Assembly (NCBI RefSeq): GCF_028623165.1
Contig: NZ_CP117768.1
Location: 558,001-622,000, forward strand
Origin: Nostoc sp. UHCC 0926
GTDB lineage: Bacteria > Cyanobacteriota > Cyanobacteriia > Cyanobacteriales > Nostocaceae
Reading direction: 5' to 3'
Length of the DNA stretch: 64,000 nucleotides
Shown here: piece after piece, positions 8,538 through 16,384 of the stretch
Numbering within the stretch: position 1 is the stretch's first letter
Layout of the letters: every line of letters begins with the position of its first letter
Translations under genes and position numbers: made by a program
The notes under the pieces: model-generated
The model's database searches: none
What the model was told of the DNA's origin: nothing
What the model saw: only the letters and a program-made list of their open reading frames with translations

Positions 8538-11500
8538 ATGAACAACGGCAAAGTTAGAATCTATGAATTATCAAAGGAATTGAATTTGGATAACAAAGAG
8601 CTACTAGCAATTTGCGACCAGCTCGACATTGCGGTCAAAAGCCATAGCAGCACGATTTCAGAATCCGAGGCAGAAAACATCCGGGCGGCAGCAGAAAAGC
8701 TTGCAGCTACGAGTGTGTCGGCCAAAAAGGAACTAGGTACAACCAGCCATAAACCAAATTCACCACCGAACGGCGGACCCCCGCGACCTGCTGCACCCCA
8801 CAAACAGCAAATTTTGGAAATACGCAAACCCAAAATATTGAGAAATACTACCTCCAACGCCCCAGAGGCGTCACTTGCTACCAATACCCAAGCTGCCTTG
8901 TCTGAAGCTAATCCTCCCTCTCCTCCACGGCCCTTCGCTACACCAGTCTCACCCATGAAGCCGACGGCACCAACTCGACCTGTACCCCGGAATCAAGCTG
9001 AGACCCAAGAGCAACCTACGATCACAGACTTTGAACAAACGCCTAATCCAAATCAGGCGCCGGAAAAAATAGCATCCCAAAAACCGGAAAAAATAGTTCC
9101 GCCCAGACCGAAATCGGAAAAACCTCAAAAACCGCAACTAGTTGCCCCTCCAGCAAGACCTGCGGAAGAAGTTGTCCAGGTGGCAGATGAGCAAGTATCT
9201 CAGGCAGATAAACCGATCCTCAAACGCGACCAACGGCTACGGCCCGTTGAAGGCGATCGCGATCAAATTAAGCCAAAAGTCGCGAAGCTGCCAACTGACC
9301 AGTCCCCACAATCTGCACCACAAAGGCAGGCTCGTCCCACTCCTGCACCCAGCAGACCAGAGCAGAGGGGCAATAGACCATCTTCACCATCACAACTACC
9401 AGAGGGGCAACGGCCCAGACCAGCCCGTCCTGGTGAAGCTGTAGCAGCCGCAATGCCGATCGCTACTCCACCCAGACAGATATCAGGAATAGCAGGCAAA
9501 TCTCAAGGATTGGGTGATGAGCCAGTCGCACCTGATCTCCTCGATTTAAAACGCCCAAGTCCGCCTCGCCCGACCAAAGGCGGCAAAAAGTGGGTAGAAG
9601 AGGAAATAATTGACGAAGTTAAAGAGAAGGCTAAAGCTGGCGTCAAAGGCAAGCGGATCAAGCCGATACTGGATGATGAGTTTGAAGAAGATTTGCTGGA
9701 TGATGACGATATCGACTCACCAGCCACCGTCCAAGTCAGCCTTTCCATCGCCCGTCCTCCCAAACCTAAAGCGACTCGACCTGTACAGATGCCAGGCGCA
9801 ACCCTTGCTAGCGCCCCAACTGCTAGAGGAAGTAGAAAGTCTGGTTCCAAATCTGGTTCCAGCCGCGACCATCACCAAAACCGTCGCCAAGAAGCCGAGA
9901 CAAAACGTGACCGTCCAGAAAAAGTGGTGGTAACAGGCCCGTTGACTGTGCAAGAGCTGTCTGACGTTTTAGGCGTTGCGGATACAGAGATTGTAAAAAT
10001 CCTGTTCCTCAAAGGCATGGCGGTGAGTATCACCCAAAATCTGGATATTCCAACAATTACCCTAGTAGGAAAAGAACTAGAAATAGAAGTCGAAACCGCC
10101 GAGCCAGAAGCAGAAGCTCGGAAAATTACGGAAATGGTCGGTGCAGAAGACCTAGAATATCTCCACCGCCGTCCGCCAGTCGTGACAATTATGGGTCACG
10201 TAGACCACGGTAAAACAACCCTGCTCGACTCAATCCGCAAAACAAAAGTGGCTGCTGGTGAAGCTGGTGGTATCACTCAACACATCGGTGCCTACCATGT
10301 GGATGTGGAACATGAGGGCAAACCGCAGCAGATAGTCTTCCTGGATACCCCCGGTCACGAAGCCTTTACAGCTATGCGGGCACGAGGAGCGCGGGTAACA
10401 GACATTGCTGTATTGGTAGTGGCTGCTGATGATGGTGTCCGTCCCCAAACCATTGAAGCCATTAGCCACGCCCAAGCTGCGGGAGTGCCAATTGTCGTTG
10501 CAATCAACAAAATTGACAAAGAAGGGGCACAGCCAGAGCGGGTAAAACAAGAACTCACCCAGTATGGCCTGACCGCAGAAGACTGGGGCGGTGAGACAAT
10601 CATGGTTCCGGTGAGCGCTATCAGGGGTGAAAATCTGGATACGCTCTTAGAGATGATTCTGCTGGTAGCAGAGGTTGGAGAACTATCTGCCAACCCAGAT
10701 CGTTTCGCCAAAGGAACTGTGATTGAGGCACATCTGGATAAAGCCAAGGGAGCAGTTGCTACCCTGCTAATTCAGAATGGCACGCTGCGTGTGGGAGATA
10801 TCTTGGTAGCTGGCTCGGCTTTCGGTAAAGTCCGGGCGATGGTGGATGACAGAGGCAAGAGAGTAGACATTGCTTCTCCCTCCTTTGCTGTCGAGGTGTT
10901 GGGTTTAAGTGATGTGCCAGCAGCAGGCGACGAGTTCGAGGTCTTCCAGAACGAGAAAGAAGCCAGAGCACTCGCTAGCGATCGCGCAGACAGACAACGC
11001 CTATCCCGTTTGTTACAGGGTCGTGTTACCCTTACAACCCTATCGGCTCAAGCCCAAGAAGGCGAGTTGAAAGAACTCAACTTGATCTTGAAGGGAGACG
11101 TACAAGGTTCGGTGGAAGCCATTGTGGGAGCGCTGAAGCAAATCCCCCAAAACGAAGTCCAAATTCGGATGCTATTGGCTACTGCTGGGGAAATCACCGA
11201 GACAGATATCGATTTAGCAGCTGCCAGTAACGCTGTGATTATTGGCTTCAACACCACCTTCGCCAGTGGGGCTAGACAAGCCGCCGATGAAGCGGGTGTA
11301 GATGTTCGAGAATACAACGTAATCTACAAACTCCTGGAAGATATCCAAGATGCCTTGGAAGGTCTTTTGGAACCAGAGTTGGTGGAAGAACCCTTGGGTC
11401 AAACCGAAGTCCGTGCTGTCTTCCCAGTCGGTCGTGGTGCTGTTGCCGGTTGCTACGTTCAATCTGGCAAGTTAGTTCGCAACTGCAAAGTCAGGGTGCG

Positions 11501-11690
11501 ACGCGGCGGTAAAGTGATCTTTGAAGGCGTCCTTGACTCCTTAAAACGGATGAAAGAAGATACCCGTGAGGTCAACGCCGGTTATGAATGCGGTGTCGGC
11601 ATGGATAAATTCAATGATTGGGTTGAAGGTGACATCATCGAAGCCTATCAAATGGTTACCAAGCGCCGTACTCTTACCTTAACGAGATAG
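8538..11690 (+). CDS. infB: Translation initiation factor IF-2
   Basis: IF-2 is the GTPase that brings initiator tRNA to the 30S subunit. The 1050-residue protein starts with an IF2_N motif ([25 protein letters not shown]). A long Pro/Lys-rich low-complexity linker (about 70-460) follows, then a second IF2_N unit ([21 protein letters not shown]) and the GTPase core with G1 [10 protein letters not shown]3 DTPGHEAF and G4 NKID. Domains II-IV then run to [21 protein letters not shown]. The long linker is normal for cyanobacteria. The ATG at 8538 follows a GGGGAAGAG purine run. It belongs to the nusA cluster. Confidence 0.98.
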   Translation: MNNGKVRIYELSKELNLDNKELLAICDQLDIAVKSHSSTISESEAENIRAAAEKLAATSVSAKKELGTTSHKPNSPPNGGPPRPAAPHKQQILEIRKPKILRNTTSNAPEASLATNTQAALSEANPPSPPRPFATPVSPMKPTAPTRPVPRNQAETQEQPTITDFEQTPNPNQAPEKIASQKPEKIVPPRPKSEKPQKPQLVAPPARPAEEVVQVADEQVSQADKPILKRDQRLRPVEGDRDQIKPKVAKLPTDQSPQSAPQRQARPTPAPSRPEQRGNRPSSPSQLPEGQRPRPARPGEAVAAAMPIATPPRQISGIAGKSQGLGDEPVAPDLLDLKRPSPPRPTKGGKKWVEEEIIDEVKEKAKAGVKGKRIKPILDDEFEEDLLDDDDIDSPATVQVSLSIARPPKPKATRPVQMPGATLASAPTARGSRKSGSKSGSSRDHHQNRRQEAETKRDRPEKVVVTGPLTVQELSDVLGVADTEIVKILFLKGMAVSITQNLDIPTITLVGKELEIEVETAEPEAEARKITEMVGAEDLEYLHRRPPVVTIMGHVDHGKTTLLDSIRKTKVAAGEAGGITQHIGAYHVDVEHEGKPQQIVFLDTPGHEAFTAMRARGARVTDIAVLVVAADDGVRPQTIEAISHAQAAGVPIVVAINKIDKEGAQPERVKQELTQYGLTAEDWGGETIMVPVSAIRGENLDTLLEMILLVAEVGELSANPDRFAKGTVIEAHLDKAKGAVATLLIQNGTLRVGDILVAGSAFGKVRAMVDDRGKRVDIASPSFAVEVLGLSDVPAAGDEFEVFQNEKEARALASDRADRQRLSRLLQGRVTLTTLSAQAQEGELKELNLILKGDVQGSVEAIVGALKQIPQNEVQIRMLLATAGEITETDIDLAAASNAVIIGFNTTFASGARQAADEAGVDVREYNVIYKLLEDIQDALEGLLEPELVEEPLGQTEVRAVFPVGRGAVAGCYVQSGKLVRNCKVRVRRGGKVIFEGVLDSLKRMKEDTREVNAGYECGVGMDKFNDWVEGDIIEAYQMVTKRRTLTLTR

Positions 11691-11795
11691 TGTTAAGGGT
11701 AAAATGGTTAGAAGTTAGGAGTGATAAATTAGGAGTTAGGAGTTAAAGGCTGCTAATTCCTGACTCCTAACTCTTAACTCACAACTTTTTATAAT

Positions 11796-12416
11796 ATGCA
11801 TTCATTTCGCTCTGAACCTATTTTGTGGATTCACGTCGCTGGATTGGCGACATTGCCTGTTTTTTTAGTCCTCTGCTTATTGTTCTTATCTGTAGGCGAG
11901 CGGTTTTTGCCAGTCTGGATGGAGCTATTCTTAGTTGCCGCCATTGGTATTCTCCCCCTGCTATGGATGCAGTTACGTCGCCCTTTTTATATATTTGCTC
12001 TTTTAGGAATAGCCTTAAAGCCAGAAAATCTGACTGAGCGGCAGCGAAAAATTCTCTGTTTAATTAATACAAAGTTAAATCGTATCCTGGCATTAGTGGC
12101 AGCAGTATTGTCGGTTTGGGTGCTGTGGCATCTCTACCAAATTGCCCCATTAGTCGCAAATTCAGCTAAATTTCTTCCCCAATGGCGCAGCCTTGCACTA
12201 GTGCTTGCGGGGTTAGCCTTTTTGGGCAGCAATTTATTTTTACAAATACCTGTGAGTGTAATGCGAGTTTTGGTGACTAATGACACAGAATTCGCTGGAC
12301 TAGAGCCATTATCTTTAGAAAAGATTAAGCAGGATTTCACAATTTTAGGGGTGCGGGTTAATCAAATCGTGCCCAAATTATTGCAATCCTTGTTTAGGAT
12401 TAATAGAGATTCGTAG
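11796..12416 (+). CDS. Cyanobacterial membrane protein downstream of infB ('low-complexity tail membrane protein' family)
   Basis: This 206-residue protein has four hydrophobic segments (about 10-33, 43-60, 98-118 and 133-155) and a soluble C-terminus. The N-terminal wording (SEPILWIHVAGLATLPVFL..WMQLRRPFYIFALLGIALKPE) matches a cyanobacterial family that commonly follows infB and is named for a variable low-complexity tail. Here the tail is short or absent. Function is unknown. The 105-bp gap from infB contains an inverted TTAGGAGTTAGGAG/CTCCTAACTC repeat. Confidence 0.75.
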   Translation: MHSFRSEPILWIHVAGLATLPVFLVLCLLFLSVGERFLPVWMELFLVAAIGILPLLWMQLRRPFYIFALLGIALKPENLTERQRKILCLINTKLNRILALVAAVLSVWVLWHLYQIAPLVANSAKFLPQWRSLALVLAGLAFLGSNLFLQIPVSVMRVLVTNDTEFAGLEPLSLEKIKQDFTILGVRVNQIVPKLLQSLFRINRDS

Positions 12417-12474
12417 CATACCAATGCCCAATCCCCAGTTACCGTTGAAGTTTAAAACAAAGGAATGAGAAACT

Positions 12475-12672
12475 ATGGCTCAAATTCCAGCTTCTAGCGA
12501 TCGCCAATTTTCTGCTGATACTGAAATTTGGTATAACCTCAAATGCGCGATCTCCACTAGTTCCGGTTTTCAACGCTGGCAACTAGAACCCAATGCTCAA
12601 TTACAGGAAATTAGCTTGGAACAGCAAGTACAACGGTATTTAAGAGAAACTTTAGAAACTTTAGCTTACTAA
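12475..12672 (+). CDS. Small conserved cyanobacterial protein, function unknown
   Basis: This is a 65-residue soluble protein (MAQIPASSDRQFSADTEIWYN..) with ATG preceded by AAGGAATGAG. The composition is ordinary and coding-like, and the frame is well used. I recognise no domain. It lies 58 bp after the membrane protein gene in the same direction and could be the last gene of the infB group. Its stop overlaps the stop of the reverse-strand remnant that follows. Confidence 0.6.
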   Translation: MAQIPASSDRQFSADTEIWYNLKCAISTSSGFQRWQLEPNAQLQEISLEQQVQRYLRETLETLAY

Positions 12673-12970
12673 ACACCAAATAACTCTTGTAGGCTTGTTT
12701 GCAAGCGACGAAGTTGACGGTATGCACCCTCCAAGCGATGCCTACGGCGGTAAACTACGCCATCAACTTCTACTTCATTTGTGGGATAATTCTTAATAAT
12801 TTCAATCAGCGACACCTGCCCGTTTGACTTGCAGAAAGTACTAACGCGGCTTGTAAAGCCTGCCGATCTGCTCTAAGAGACGGTGCATAAATAACTAAGC
12901 CCCTAGTACAGCTTGGCGCGAAAATCCAGCTACCATCTCAATTAACATACGACTTCGGGCAAAATCCCTT
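12669..12970 (-). pseudogene. Frameshifted remnant of an unidentified gene
   Basis: Read on the minus strand, three frames join into one protein-like string. Around 12948-12890 it reads SRMLIEMVAGFSRQAVLG, then GLVIYAPSLRADRQALQAAL and VLSASQTG in a second frame. It finishes with SLIEIIKNYPTNEVEVDG and HRLEGAYRQLRRLQTSLQ in a third frame, ending at TAG 12669-12671. At least two frameshifts are needed. A 26-bp dispersed repeat (12735-12760, also at 26974 and, with changes, 41193) sits inside and encodes VVYRRRHR, so the repeat may have been inserted into the gene. I do not recognise the family. Confidence 0.5.
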
Positions 12971-13187
12971 TGTTAAAGGTAGACAAACTGACACTACAGT
13001 GTACTAGTAGAATTTTATAAATAAAATAATATAACTAATGTATAAGTTCTGTGATCTATCTAGGGAATTTAGCTGAATCAGTGCTAATCATCCAGTATAG
13101 TTTGGCATGGGTTTTAAAGCAGCTACAAGGCTGCTAACTTCAACCTTGTTCGACATACGCTAATTCAGCACATCACAGACGGAAAAA

Positions 13188-14882
13188 ATGAAATATCGGG
13201 GTTTTCACATTTCTCTAGCGAAAAATTTTCGCCTTTTTTCTAGCAGTCATCTCAGATATACTTTACGCGTGGGAGCCGGACTAACGGCAATGCTTGTTGT
13301 TTCTAGTGGGTCAATACTACTACCGAGTGAGGTTAATGCTGGTGCTACTCACCCAGAAGGTATCGCCCCAACTCTCACAGCGCAAGCGCCTGCAACTGCC
13401 GCAGTGATTTACGTTAATTCAGCAACTGGTGCAGATAGTGCTGGTGCTGGTACAACCTCAGCTGCACCCTATAAAAGCATCAGTTTCGCTCTCAGTCAAG
13501 CCCAAACAGGTGCAGTTATTCAATTAGCACCTGGGAACTATAACCAGGAAAGTGGCGAAACCTTCCCGCTATTGCTTAAACCAGGGGTGACACTGCGGGG
13601 TGATGAAGCTAGTAAAGGTCAGGCTATATTGATTACAGGTGGAGGATTCTACACTAGTCGCACCTTTGCCAGGCAGGACATTACCATCCTTGCCGGCCAA
13701 GATACCACGATTACCGGTGTCACCGTCACCAACCCAAATAGCCGGGGTACGGCTGTGTGGGTGGAGTCAACTAATCCCATTATCAAAAACAGTACTTTTA
13801 CTAACAGTGTCAGAGAGGGTGTTTTTGTAACGGGTACAGCCAATCCCAAAATTGAAAGTAACCTCTTTGTGCAAAACAAAGGCAACGGGATTTCAGTTGC
13901 AAGAGCTGCCCAAGGAGAAATTCGGAATAACTTATTTCAGGATACTGGTTTTGGTCTAGCGATCGGTGGCACTTCCACACCCCAAATTGTGGAAAACCAA
14001 ATCATCGAAAATCAAGACGGTCTTTTTATCTCAGAGTCAGCAAAGCCCGTATTGCGTAAGAATGTCATTCAGAACAATAAGCGGGATGGCTTAGTAGCGA
14101 CTGTCAACGCTCTACCCGACCTTGGCACCAACGAAAATCCTGGTGGCAATCTTATCCGCAATAACACTCGTTATGATCTGAACAACGCCACCAAAACCGG
14201 TAAAATTGTCGCTGTTGGCAACGATATCGATCAGAAAAAGATTTTTGGCTCAGTAGATTTTGTTGCCGCAACTGTTGATGTACCCCCTGGAGGGCCTGTC
14301 GCCTTTAAGGATGTGCCAGCAAATTACTGGGCAAAAAGCTACATCGAAGCTTTAGCCTCCCAAAATATTATTGCTGGCTTTCCTGATCGCAGCTTTAAAC
14401 CCAATGAACCTGTAACCCGCGCTCAATTTGCCACTATTGTCACTAAAGCTTTAACACCACCAAGCAAACGCGCAGGCATTCAGTTTAAGGATGTAGCAAG
14501 TAATTTCTGGGCTTATGCTGCAATTCAATCTGCTTATCAGAGTCAATTTGTTTCTGGTTATCCCGATGGGACTTTTAAGCCACAGCAGCAAATTCCAAGA
14601 GTGCAGGCGTTAGTAGCTTTAGCTAATGGTTTGGGCTTAACTGCGAATAATCAGAATGTCCTTTCCTTTTACACCGATGCTGCCCAGATTCCTAATTATG
14701 CGATCGCTCCTGTTGCTGCTGCAACTGCACGGCAACTAGTGATCAACTATCCTACAGCGAAGCAACTCAATCCTAATCGTCAGGCGACTAGAGCTGAAGT
14801 TGCTGCCTTTGTTTACCAGGCACTCGTTAATGCTGGACGTGCCCAAGCAATTCCTTCATCCTATTTGGTAACAGTTCAATAA
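13188..14882 (+). CDS. Surface protein with DUF1565 right-handed beta-helix and SLH repeats
   Basis: This 564-residue exported protein has a long N-terminal signal region (hydrophobic VGAGLTAMLVVSSGSILL, about residues 28-46). A DUF1565/Beta_helix domain follows (about 74-345) with YVNSATGADSAGAGTTSAAPYKSI and stacked short repeats such as NPIIKNSTFTNS and IRNNLFQDTGFGLAI. Three SLH modules are at the C-terminus (about 360-550: FKDVPANYWAKSYIEAL, FKDVASNFWAYAAIQSA, and a degenerate third). SLH modules bind peptidoglycan-linked polymer, so this is likely a cell-envelope anchored, possibly carbohydrate-handling, protein. A bidirectional hairpin terminator follows at 14904. Confidence 0.88.
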   Translation: MKYRGFHISLAKNFRLFSSSHLRYTLRVGAGLTAMLVVSSGSILLPSEVNAGATHPEGIAPTLTAQAPATAAVIYVNSATGADSAGAGTTSAAPYKSISFALSQAQTGAVIQLAPGNYNQESGETFPLLLKPGVTLRGDEASKGQAILITGGGFYTSRTFARQDITILAGQDTTITGVTVTNPNSRGTAVWVESTNPIIKNSTFTNSVREGVFVTGTANPKIESNLFVQNKGNGISVARAAQGEIRNNLFQDTGFGLAIGGTSTPQIVENQIIENQDGLFISESAKPVLRKNVIQNNKRDGLVATVNALPDLGTNENPGGNLIRNNTRYDLNNATKTGKIVAVGNDIDQKKIFGSVDFVAATVDVPPGGPVAFKDVPANYWAKSYIEALASQNIIAGFPDRSFKPNEPVTRAQFATIVTKALTPPSKRAGIQFKDVASNFWAYAAIQSAYQSQFVSGYPDGTFKPQQQIPRVQALVALANGLGLTANNQNVLSFYTDAAQIPNYAIAPVAAATARQLVINYPTAKQLNPNRQATRAEVAAFVYQALVNAGRAQAIPSSYLVTVQ

Positions 14883-14903
14883 GTGCCTAGTTAGCATAAT
14901 TGA

Positions 14904-14938
14904 AAGCGCCAGACTAACAAATTATCAGTCTGGCGCTT
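14904..14938. terminator. 12-bp perfect hairpin between convergent genes
   Basis: AAGCGCCAGACT (14904-14915) pairs with AGTCTGGCGCTT (14927-14938) over an 11-base loop, 22 bp after the SLH gene stop. There is no long T run. It probably ends the SLH gene and the convergent DUF3493 gene. Confidence 0.65.
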
Positions 14939-15095
14939 GCAATATTGTGAGTTTTATTACTTTTGGAGTCTTTAAATATAGCTGACCCCATTTGAATGTG
15001 ATTGGGTTTATAAATAATGTTGGCTGAAAACTTAAAGAATATAAAGATATATAAAAGGAAAGCAGCAAAAAAAATAATAGCTAAAATTTCTTCCT

Positions 15096-15389
15096 TCAAG
15101 AATTAGGATTTTTACCCGATTGAGGGCGTTGTTGCCGACGCTGTTCCCAGCGCCAGAGGAAGACCATTAGGGCAACGATTCCTACTTGGAGAGCTAAACT
15201 AGGCAAAGCACTCTCAACATCCCGTCCGGCAAGCACTTGGAAAAAAAAGATAAATGCGCCAATCGAGCCAGAAGCACCGAAAGCGATGTAGATAAATTGT
15301 CGTAAGCCGCGATAAGGAGCGGCTATTTCTGCTTTGAGGCTGGCATATTGTTCAGGGTTAAGCCGATTTTTGGGATTTTTATCTACCAT
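15096..15389 (-). CDS. DUF3493 / LPA1-like small membrane protein
   Basis: This 97-residue protein has a basic N-terminus (LNPEQYASLKAEIAAPYRGLRQF) and two transmembrane helices (about 32-52 and 62-80), then a short Arg/Gln-rich tail. It matches the DUF3493 family found in cyanobacteria and plastids, whose plant relatives (LPA1/REP27) assist photosystem II assembly. The role here is inferred from the family. It is divergent from the tRNA gene, with only 33 bp between. Confidence 0.75.
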   Translation of the reverse strand: MVDKNPKNRLNPEQYASLKAEIAAPYRGLRQFIYIAFGASGSIGAFIFFFQVLAGRDVESALPSLALQVGIVALMVFLWRWEQRRQQRPQSGKNPNS

Positions 15390-15402
15390 GATTAAATCAT
15401 GT

Positions 15403-15408
15403 TATACT
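15403..15408 (+). promoter_or_regulatory. -10 element of the tRNA-Thr promoter
   Basis: TATACT lies 14 bases upstream of the first base of the mature tRNA (15423), a suitable distance for initiation just ahead of the tRNA. A matching -35 hexamer is not convincing; it would overlap the start region of the divergent DUF3493 gene. Confidence 0.4.
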
Positions 15409-15422
15409 GTTAGATTGTGTAC

Positions 15423-15494
15423 GCCGATGTGGCTCAGTGGTAGAGCAGCTGATTCGTAATCAGCAGGCCGTGGGTTCAAATCCCATCATCGGCT
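15423..15494 (+). tRNA. tRNA-Thr (anticodon CGU)
   Basis: The sequence folds as a full cloverleaf. The acceptor stem is GCCGATG with CATCGGC, the D arm contains GGCTCAGTGGTAGAGC, and the anticodon stem is GCTGA/TCAGC with loop TTCGTAA (anticodon CGT, reading ACG). The T arm is GTGGGTTCAAATCCCAT, with a T discriminator. CCA is not encoded. A Tn7-like transposon end begins about 46 bp downstream. Confidence 0.96.
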
Positions 15495-15540
15495 TTGATC
15501 AAAGTATTGCTCAATAATAGTCAAGTTTGACATAAATTGT

Positions 15541-15652
15541 TCTACAGTGACTAATTATCTGTCGTTGGTGACACATTGATGTCGTTGTGACAAATTATTG
15601 TCATCAAACCTAGTAATCCGCTTCCGTATGTATTGGTGACAAATTATTTGTC
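15541..15652 (+). mobile_element. Tn7-like / type V-K CRISPR-associated transposon left end (TnsB-site array), apparently solo
   Basis: Starting TCTACAGTGACTAATTATC, the segment carries four copies of a GTGACnnATTAnTGTC motif at 15547-15563, 15568-15583, 15587-15602 and 15636-15652. Left ends of cyanobacterial type V-K CAST elements begin TGTACAGTGACAAATTATC and hold the same spaced TnsB sites. V-K CASTs typically home just downstream of tRNA genes with the left end nearest the tRNA, exactly the arrangement here. The terminal TG is TC here, so the end may be inactive. No tnsB, tnsC, tniQ, cas12k, CRISPR or right end was found to the right in this window, so this is a remnant or the edge of a rearranged element. 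Confidence 0.75.
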
Positions 15653-15747
15653 ATCTTTCTGAAAAGCAACAATTTATATTATATGGAGCTTAGATAAATT
15701 TAAATCCCTACTATAAGCTTTTGAGAGAATAAGTGCAATCAGCAACA

Positions 15748-15978
15748 GTAATCGCCGAAATAACAAATGCGATCGCAAAATCTATAAACGCGATCGCCGA
15801 AATAACAAATGCGATCGCCAAATCAATAAATGCGATCGCCAAAACGATAAATGCGACTGCCGAAACGATAAATGCGATCGCCAAAACAATAAATGCGATG
15901 GCCAAAACAATAAATGCGATCGCCGAAATAACAAATGCGAACGCCAAAATAATAAATGCGATCGCCAAATCGATAAAT
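15748..15978. repeat. 21-bp tandem array containing HIP1 sites
   Basis: Eleven units of 21 bp with consensus GCGATCGCCAAAACAATAAA plus T follow one another. Differences are mostly in the AAAACAA portion and occasional mutated HIP1 cores. Because 21 is a multiple of 3, all frames stay open: the plus strand would read heptads such as INAIAKT and the minus strand AIAFIVL. No start signal or ribosome-binding site convincingly supports translation. The array ends at a further HIP1 site, where element B copy 2 is inserted. Confidence 0.85.
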
Positions 15979-15994
15979 GCGATCGCATCCATCC

Positions 15995-16149
15995 CAATAC
16001 TGTTCGGTTAAGGCAAGAGACGCGATGAATCGCCGTCTCTACAATAATCAGTCTTTCGTAGAGACGGCGATTTATCGCGTCTTTGTGATGATTTATCGCG
16101 TCTTTACGAGCGAGAATTTCCATCAAAAAACATTAACCGAACCGTATTG
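15995..16149. mobile_element. Miniature inverted-repeat element, family B copy 2 (155 bp)
   Basis: GCATCCATCC is present at 15985-15994 and again at 16150-16159, a perfect 10-bp target duplication. The element begins CAATACTGTTCGGTTAAG and, read from the other end, CAATACGGTTCGGTTAAT, matching the ends of the copy at 2129-2285. Inside is a 25-bp inverted repeat (16018-16042 with 16058-16082, one mismatch) based on AGACGCGAT..ATCGCCGTCTC. No ORF is present. It landed at the end of the 21-bp array. Confidence 0.85.
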
Positions 16150-16384
16150 GCATCCATCCTCTTTTTACCTGAAACTGGCAGTGGGCGATCGCCTGCATCA
16201 ACAATTAAGGGATAATGTTCAAAGCTTAACAGCTAGTTTTTTGTTGAATGTAGATGTAGGGCGATGATAGCTCGTCGTCGGGAACACATCACCTGTGATG
16301 AAAATCTATCCGTTTCCGGAATCTAGGGCGCTGGTGTTGAATTTCTCTGATAATAAAAAATGTGCGACTCTCACGCCCCTACCT

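Noticed and set aside
14914..15099. 61-codon minus-strand frame with one hydrophobic helix after the DUF3493 gene
   Set aside because: It has only a TTG start overlapping the preceding stop, its 3' end runs into the terminator hairpin, and it has no recognisable homology.
15733..16011. Heptad-repeat ORF on the plus strand of the 21-bp array
   Set aside because: The openness follows from the repeat period; there is no credible start signal and the 3' end is made by the inserted element. Kept as a repeat, not a gene.
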